A stretch of 64,000 nucleotides of DNA, from assembly GCF_048771995.1 (NCBI RefSeq), contig NC_133030.1, positions 15,591,501 to 15,655,500 on the forward strand, written 5' to 3'. How positions within the stretch are numbered: position 1 is the first letter of the stretch; every line of letters begins with the position of its first letter. The DNA comes from Taeniopygia guttata. Lineage: Eukaryota; Chordata; Aves; Passeriformes; Estrildidae. Made by a program: the position numbers and the translations under genes. This document shows, in pieces, positions 50,288 through 64,000 of this stretch. Under the pieces are notes generated by a model. It was not told where the DNA came from. It made no database searches and saw nothing but the letters and a program-made list of their open reading frames with translations.

Positions 50288-50294
50288 GATTGTC
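50288..50294 (-). promoter_or_regulatory. miR-219-5p site abutting a miR-499 site
   Basis: The transcript reads GACAATC, a 7mer match to nucleotides 2-8 of miR-219-5p. It directly touches the miR-499 match at 50295-50301, so the two could not be occupied at once. Confidence 0.5.
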
Positions 50295-50301
50295 TAAGAC
50301 T
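50295..50301 (-). promoter_or_regulatory. miR-499 site (7mer) in SOX6 3' UTR
   Basis: The transcript reads AGTCTTA, pairing with nucleotides 2-8 of miR-499-5p. The base opposite nucleotide 1 is not A. Confidence 0.55.
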
Positions 50302-50315
50302 TTACAGTGTCTCCT

Positions 50316-50323
50316 TTAAGACT
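50316..50323 (-). promoter_or_regulatory. miR-499 site (8mer) in SOX6 3' UTR
   Basis: The transcript reads AGTCTTAA, a full 8mer match. It starts 21 bases from the neighbouring 7mer, a spacing at which sites often act together. Confidence 0.65.
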
Positions 50324-50634
50324 TTTTGTTTAAATGCTAAGATTCAAAAGTTATGAAAAGTTTGGCACATCAGAAATTCAGCTATACATATGGAAAAAAA
50401 ATGGAATTCCGAGACTATTTTTGAAAGACAAGCTATGATGCACAGGTGTGCACACTTGCGGACTTGTTCTGTTTCACAATATGAAATCTGCAGATTTTGT
50501 TTTCTAAAATAATCCAGAATAAAAACACATTCACAACCTGTAGGCTGGCACAGCATACCTGAGTGAGAATGTATAACCCCCATCTAAACAGTAACTTAAA
50601 CCTTTAACAGCATCCAAACGGAAAAAGACAAAGG

Positions 50635-50643
50635 TAAGACTTG
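50635..50643 (-). promoter_or_regulatory. miR-499 site (7mer extended) in SOX6 3' UTR
   Basis: The transcript reads CAAGTCTTA, pairing with nucleotides 2-10 of miR-499-5p. It is the site closest to the stop codon, about 280 bases away. Confidence 0.55.
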
Positions 50644-50925
50644 TAAGACAGCTATTGATTCATATAAGTTCTCAAGTCCTGATGTCTGATATTTATGTCT
50701 TCATCTAAATTAAAAACAAAACAAAACAAAACAAAAACAAAAAAAAACCAAGTTCATGAAAAATTAGGGAAACAATCTGTCTCACACGATAAGAAACATT
50801 TAAGACCATTCTGCTGATGTAACTGTAGGAGCCACACATGCATGCAGGCTCTTTAAGAACTTTTGTTCAAAAAAACCCCAAAAAAACCCAAATGAGTCTG
50901 AGTACTTTAATTCTGTGAACACTCC

Positions 50926-51255
<330 letters not shown>

Positions 51256-52737
51256 TCATTGCCTGTGTATAGAGGAGTGAAGACTTGCAAGTCCAAAGGA
51301 ATGAAAAGAAGGTGGTTTCCTAGAAAGGCTCCATGTATTCCTCTGGGCTTAGAGTCCTCTATGGTATTGGTTCATTACCTCCCCCAAAGGACAACTGGGA
51401 ACTGAAGTGTTTTCAGTCACTACCAGACATCCTTTCATGTATTGTGTGTGTATATTCGAGTCATAATGCAAACTAGCACTTGGACATGGACCACCAAAAG
51501 GCTTCAGGCACCATGTGATGCCTGCCTACTATCCTAGACACCATGTATCCAAAATCTAAACCCTCTAAATTTATGGCAAGAGCTTCTGTTAATGAGAGGA
51601 CCTCAAGATTACCCAAAAAGCAGAAAGAAAAAAGTATCTTATTTACTATGTAAGTGCCAGGTAGACTCCTTGGACATTCTTTTGAGAATTGATTGCTGGC
51701 TTTTGATTTTTATTTGTATCCATCATCAGGATGCCATTTGCTTTTTAGGATTTCATGTTTAAGATGGGGGTTTTGAAGCAAAGTACTTAAAAAAAGCCCA
51801 GCAAATCTGCCGTGGAAGATGCTGATTTTGTATTGACTAGTTATTGAACATACATGCCTATTTGCATAATCTATTTAAAGAATCATATATTTCAATATAT
51901 TCCCAAACTTCTTTAGAGCAATATTGACCCAGTAACAGTGAACTATTATAGATCTTAGTAGGAAAAACAGTGTCAGGTATGTTTGAATAGTCTAAGGAAT
52001 CTCCATCTTGACCACTATGCCATTCTATGCTAAATTCAAAAGGAGGTTTTATAAACCAGTCTCATCAATTCCTAATCATTGGCTAAATCAATACAAAAAT
52101 AATGTTAAGCTTATTTAAAAAGTCCTAAATGTTGAGTATTTATTGTTCATTGATCAAACCCTAATTTTGATAAATATCACACAAGAGAGTGTCAGGGAAG
52201 CTGCAGTCCTTCGGGTTTGGGTAGTGATACATTGAAATCATGAACACCCTGTGTAACACCACTGAAATGCTTTGCAGTCCTGCCACGGCCGGTACTGCCT
52301 GACTCTTACAGCCTCTGCACAGCTTGAGAAATTCAAACATCTGTTGTGTAAGTCTCGTACACCTGGCTAGCAGCGAGCAAAAACTCAGTAATTCATTTGA
52401 CACAGTCATTATACTCCTGTTTGCAAATGATGATTTGCAGATGATTTACAAACAGCTTGGGATTTTTCACTAAATTTTCACTTTTTAAATGGTCTGATAA
52501 ATGTTCTGTGAAAACAATTTTCAGCCAATGTATTTGCTTGCAAGTGATTTTCTGCAAACATCTTTCAATACTTTATCCATAAAATTGAACACCTACCTCA
52601 CATGGGAACATTCCTGGCTTAGAATTGCATGTTTTCAGGAGTATAAACTATTACTGCTAGAAACCCACACGTATCTCCTCCACAACGTTTAGACACAGAA
52701 AATGCAGAAACATTAATGAATGTTTCTACAAAGCAGA

Positions 52738-52783
52738 GGAAAAAGAAACCCACACATGGAGGAAAAAGAAACCCACACATGGT
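52738..52783. repeat. 23-bp tandem duplication
   Basis: Two copies of 'ggaaaaagaaacccacacat' plus three bases, starting at 52738 and 52761. They are essentially identical, which suggests a recent duplication. Confidence 0.9.
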
Positions 52784-55700
52784 CAACAGAATAAGTCTAT
52801 GTAGCTGTCAGCAGGCCATACCCACTTAATTCTTTCTAATCTGCCTATCTAATAATCTTTTACTGGTATTTCTTAGAATAAATAAATTCACAAAACAAAA
52901 CATCACCAGTTGTTCATCAAAGAACACCATCCTATCAATGCCAGATGATGCTTTGAGAAAAGTTTTCACAACTCCTGTAACAGAAGTTGTAGAACTGACT
53001 CAAAGAAAATTTGAGCAGGACCTGCTGCTGTGATACAGATGACATTAAGTATCAGAACACTGATATCCACCTCTATACCTCCCCTCCCCAAAAAGTTTGT
53101 ATTTTTTCAGAAGCAAATTGCCTTTTTACAAGCAGCAAGAACAATTTTAAAAGTCTGCTTAACACAATGCTGTGAGATATGTTGATGAAGTGATGGTTAT
53201 CAATGTTAAGGCCTAAAGGACAGAGAAATCCTGGTATTCTTTCAAACAGTCAGCAGAACTCTTCTGCATATCCACATTTCTGTGGGACTGGGTACACTTG
53301 TCCAAGTACCACTCATTTCAAAGTATAAATGGAGAAGGTCATCTGAGCATAAAGAAGCCAAATTCACAGAGGTGCTTTTTACTTGGGAGCACACCAGACA
53401 AATGCATGGCAAGCTACTGAATGAATCTAATTGTCGAAGAACTTGATTGGTCTAACAGGAAAGTTAAAGGCTTACTGAATTTGTCATCCATAAATGCAGT
53501 CCTTTTTTACATGTTAAACAAAAATCAGACATGCTGTGCATGCCTGCTGCTGGCTGGGTAATAACTTTAAATTACCTATATCTCACTGTGGAACTGTAAA
53601 CATGTGGTAACTGTACCACCTAATTGGAAAGGGTCTCAAATTGCTACCCATTTGCTAGCAAAAGATTTGCTAGCACTTAAACACAGGAACGTACACACCC
53701 CCAGTAACTGGACACCTACCTCTGATTTAATACCTGTTATTATTTAGAACTGATCAGGTTGTCACTGTAAATTCTGCTCTAGTTGCTACATTACAGCCCA
53801 GAAAGTCTTATTTTAAAATATCACAAACTATGTGGATGGCATATGTTACTAGAGATGAGTATTATCATTTCCCAAGTAATTAAGTTCTTGTCAGGAGGAA
53901 AACACAGCATTTGTTTAAATTCCCAATACTCTCTCTTAAAGGAAGAGTTGGAGTTTCTAACCTACAACTCTGGCCATTATGTTTTCTTATATTTGTAGAT
54001 TTTAAAGGCATTCATGTTAATGGAGTCTTTTATTACATTAAATTCCACACATTTAATCATTACCTCTAGCTAAAGTTTTACCAATCATAGAACCTTGGAG
54101 GGGGGACATAAAAACATACTTTACCTGCAAGCTACAGGTTACATTTCAGTTCAGTTGCACATGGAAGTTTTCTGCCTGTTAAGATTTCCAGAAAGCAACA
54201 TTAATCTTCTGGTCTGTTCAGATCCATGAGGAATGGTAGAACATCTCTACGTACCCTGGCTTCAGACCACTCCTGTCCCCACCATCTCCTCTTTGATAAA
54301 GAAATCCTCATGTGGACAATAATAGAGGTCATTCTCCTCTTCTCTGCTAGCACTGATAACTTGTTTGTCCACTCTGGGGCTTAAGATTTGGCCCAAAATA
54401 TTTAAGTGAATATAAAAATGGAAGTAACATGAAAATTCTTAGCCAAACTGACCTGCTCACAAATTTGTGGCATTAATATTCTTAGTATTTTCTGGAGAAT
54501 ATTCCTCTTCTGACTTTTTCCAAACCAGCCAAACATTTAAATTGGCAAATGACCATTGTTTTCTGATCCCTTCTCAACCATTTTCTGACAGCTATTCAAA
54601 TGTCTGAAGCAAAAATTGATTGCATCAAGCAAAACGCTCATATGTTACACACTCCTGAAACTTACATTCCCATAAGGAATGAAATAACAGTAAATCTCAC
54701 AAAAGCACCCATTGTGTACTTGCTTTAAGTTCAAGCTACAGGCATATAATATTACAGACTTATTCAAAACCATAGCCTAGCAACATTCAGACTACGTGTG
54801 TACAGTAGTTATAAACACTATAAAGGCTTTATTCTAAACATCTTACACTGGTAAAGCACAGAAAAAAGTTACTGCTTACATCATTTTGCAGAGAAATGTA
54901 TATAGCATATACCTCTATTTAGAGTGTATTAGACTGTAAAAATGACTGAGCAATGAATTATCTTTGTAAGACAAGGCAACAAAAGACAGACTCAACTTAA
55001 AATATCTGAATTTATGGCTTATATATGATCCATTTTTTAGCTCACATTTATTTATGCATTACAAATAACTACTATTGAGGATAAATTGTAAATCACTTGA
55101 AGTCTGTTCGGGATTAACTTATGCTGAAGATATCATTCACAAGTTCCATTAATAATTTTACTATTAAAAATAACTCAATTATTTTAAAGACATAGCTGGC
55201 TTCAGATTCAGCTTCCCCTAGATTGAAAGCAGCAATTTTTTAACATACACTGCATTAAACATGAATTATTTCTGTATATTATCTGCCTCATTTGGAGCAA
55301 AATTCATTAAAGTAGGGATGCAATAGAAGGCCTATGCACACTCTAAGTTCCAGTCTGTTCTTTAAAATACTTGGCAGTTCCCAGATTTTGTTCTATTAGA
55401 TATACAACAGTTATCTGTAAACATTAATTTCTGGGCTAATTTATCCCAAGAAATCTTCACTCTTTAGAGGTTTTTCTTCAAAAATTGGAACAGAACATGG
55501 CCACTCATTAGCTTATTTCTCTATTTTATTTTAAATCATGGCCAGTTTGTATATTGAAATTCTTTAAACTCCCTTTGTGCATCTTACCAAAGTTTGTCAA
55601 AGACTGTGGTCAGTGAAGTGAGCAGCGTGACCCTTTTGCAACAAAAAGTTTGAGCCATGGAGAACTCCCTGTTTGTGGTGGGGGGTTGTACCCACAGCAG

Positions 55701-55975
55701 AATTATCCTATGCTAGCCAGTGGCTCACCTAAGGGAATCTGACAGGAACTAGCATTTACTGGCTTGCCTAAAATATAAATGTACATTTGGTATAAGAAAA
55801 ACACAAATGGAATTATGAAAAATACTGGTTTTTCTCTTGTTTTTTATTATTTCCTTTAGCCACCTGCTTTGAATGTGTATCTGACTCTTCACGCATCTCC
55901 TACTTATCTTTTTATTCTATGATATTTTGTTGCCATTTTGGTGTGCCCATTCCCGACTTAATTTGTTTGTTCTTT

Positions 55976-56000
55976 AAAAAAAAAAAAAAAAAAAAAAAAA
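55976..56000. repeat. Poly(A) run
   Basis: Twenty-five A, followed by an A-rich stretch with scattered C and G. Confidence 0.92.
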
Positions 56001-58385
56001 GCAACAAAAAAACCCGCAGCAGTGCTTCAAGCAGTATGAAACACTTGGCACATTTCATTGGAGTCTATTTTGTACTTTTGTTCTGTATCTTCCACTGAAA
56101 TATTTACTGTAAACACAGAGCATATTCAATCTGAAAAACCACATTTGTCTCTTATTTCACTCTGAAAAGGAAACAGCATCTCAACTCTCACATCTACAGT
56201 TCTGAAAGACGATTTATGTTGTTCCATCAAAACAGTGGAAAAATAATGGGGGTGTGAGGTCAGTTAGGAAAACTGTTCCAGCTGATGCTTTATGTGATAT
56301 TTATGTTAATCACAGAGAAGAGTAAGTTTAAGAAGCTGATGGGCTCAGTTACTGTGTTTCACTTAGTTATAATCTGATTTGAAAGAAATGTTGCTTTTCA
56401 TTACTTGGTAAACTATTCTGCTGAGACAAATGATTCCATGTTTTATGTTTCAGTCCAAAAAAGATGTTCTAGTCTGGGTTTTTCACTAATTTTACTTGGT
56501 GTCTTCCAATAAGTTTGTTTTAAATTATTCTTGAGGGTAAACGGGAATTAGGGACAACAGTGGGAAGACACAGGGAAGTTTGAAATAATTTTTTTAAGTC
56601 CCAGCCTGTGATTCCTCAGGACTGTAATCTATGTTCACATTGAGCAGCAACATGGCTCTCATTTCATCTTTATTGAATGCATCCATTAAACTCCATACTC
56701 CCTTTTCTATCACTTGCACAACAAACAGTCATTGGTTTTGGTAAAGTCCAGTGCACCATCATATAACTGCACAGAGGTAGAGGACTTTAAACTTCTTCAA
56801 CATGAATACAACATGGTGAAGTGGACTTAGCATTAGTAAAAATTGGAAACAATCCTTTCAAAAAATGGTGACGTTCTCATGGTCTTCACAGTCACACCAT
56901 TGGATGTATGAGAAAGATTAGGTTGCACCAGTGTAGTTTTGAATAGCTTTCAGTGCCTATATATTTTAATAGAAATATCACCCTTTAGGTAGGCACTTTA
57001 AGAAGTTTCTTAAATCCATCCTCCATATTCACTCCCATTTAGCCATCACATTTAATGTGTAAAATGCTTAATGCTGTTTTGAATTAGCAAACAATTCTCA
57101 AATTGTTCAGACTTCTGTTTTGGCATTTCTTGTCTAGATGTGATTTGGTCTGTCAATCTGCTTTGGAAGACGTAAGCTAGAATTTCATTCCCTCAATCTG
57201 AATATAATTTGTGATGTGAAGTATAAATTCAGATTTCTATTTAGAGTCCTATGTGCAATTTTGATGGAAGACTATTAGTAAACAATTTCCCTTAGACTGA
57301 AGAATAAAAAAACAATGTCATAACTATAGGCTGGAAGGCTATCTCAAGATATCAAAACCACTTCTATTTACTGATTGAAGAAAGAGCCCACATTGTTGCA
57401 GGCTGTACCACAAAATAATTGACTGCAACAGGAGTTCTGGATCCCAAGCCAAAAATGAGGGCACATAATCGACGTCAAGGTCAATTATCTGGTAGTGAAG
57501 TACCCAACAAAAGGAGACTATTGTGATTAGAGAAATAAGCAGAACATTGTGAATTTGGAAAGGCTGGCACTGGAGACAGATTTTAGACTCTTTGTAAATC
57601 ACCAGAAACATTGTGTTGGAGCACTGAGCATCACAGATTAATTCATAAAAAAAAAGAAACAAGAGCGAGAAATCAGTTATGGTGCAGTTGTTTCACTGGA
57701 CTTTTGTTATCTTTAGCCTGTAGATCTTTCATAATGCTACTTTCTCTGCTGAACACCAGAGGAAATACCACTAAAAACACACACAATGTTCTTAAAACCA
57801 TGCTAGGATCATTTAGGGCCATACATTTTGAGTTATAAATCTACCCAGTCTATTTATACACTACTTAAAAGATTATTTCTAAAACATTTTTTTTAAATGT
57901 ATACACTTCTCTATATAAAAAAATTCCTAGTAGCTTCATACCTTGATATCATTCATTTGTGTGTGTTCCTCATACAACTGCTATTACTCCTTTCCCTTTC
58001 TCCCCTCTCCTGACTCCTTATTCTACACCGGAATAATCCTTTGTGTTTCTCTCTTTGTTCTTTTCTTAATTTAGGAAATGATGCTGGAGTCATTACTAAC
58101 CCAGAATGGATTAGCTTACTAAAAACTCACAAAAGACATGATTCAAACCTTTCAGGGTAATGGAAACAACTTCTTTTGAGTTTAAAGAATTCCACAATCA
58201 GTCTCATAATCAGCATTCAGTGGCAAGCTGATAGCTCCATATTCCATCTTATGTTTTTAATAAGGTCTTACCGGTTCAAACCCTTTCCTGCTAAATGACA
58301 TTAGTCAGTGACTTAAACAGATAAAGTCAATTTGGTTTCAAACAGCGTGCTCCATCTTGGAAAACAATTACAACAATTGTACTCA

Positions 58386-64000
<5,615 letters not shown>

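Larger units (their letters stand above)
43700..50925 (-). other. SOX6: SOX6 3' untranslated region (distal end uncertain)
   Basis: Sequence after the stop codon, to be read right to left. It is long, AT-rich and nearly free of mobile elements, as expected of the multi-kilobase 3' UTR known for SOX6. It contains four miR-499 seed matches, two miR-219 seed matches and four TGTANATA Pumilio-type motifs. Candidate polyadenylation hexamers AATAAA, read on the minus strand, lie at 49838-49833, 49727-49722, 48591-48586, 46489-46484 and 43717-43712. I chose the last as an outer limit because the expected length is 6-7 kb. The true end could lie anywhere between about 44.9 and 43.7 kb, and shorter isoforms are likely. 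Confidence 0.5.

Overview
The window is vertebrate nuclear DNA from a bird, most probably a songbird. It is AT-rich, gene-poor and full of long A/T runs. Its recognisable repeats are CR1 LINE 3' ends plus two LTRs whose polyadenylation/U5 segments resemble songbird endogenous retrovirus LTRs that I know from memory. No bacterial-type features are present. Nearly all open reading frames are chance frames.

The only gene I can support is the 3' part of SOX6 (SoxD family transcription factor) on the minus strand. Three coding exons are visible, with exact splice sites: 61361-61128 (linker plus first half of the HMG box), 58603-58387 (second half of the HMG box and conserved flank) and 51229-50926 (C-terminus with stop codon). 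Intron phases and lengths join them in one frame. The exons further upstream lie beyond position 64000. A long 3' UTR follows the stop and probably runs to about 44 kb. It carries seed matches for miR-499 and miR-219, two microRNAs known to repress SOX6, and Pumilio-type motifs.

Positions 1 to about 43700 lie downstream of SOX6 and contain no gene I can recognise. This fits the large gene-free interval downstream of SOX6 in other amniotes. It holds CR1 fragments (about 490, 1830, 10343, 20212), very old L3/CR1-like fragments (about 12360, 14850), two solo LTRs (20675-21020 and 23889-24279, each with apparent target-site duplications), simple and short tandem repeats, and several unique stretches that look like conserved regulatory elements.

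The most unusual structural point is a CR1 retroposon (60866-61120) whose 5' end sits within about 10 bases of the splice donor of the first HMG-box exon. Other points of interest are a cluster of miR-499 sites with an abutting miR-219 site, a GC-richer patch in the 3' UTR with a hydrophobic small frame, and a TC/AG inverted repeat just upstream of an HMG exon that creates a cryptic acceptor-like signal. I did not find a previously undescribed multi-gene system.
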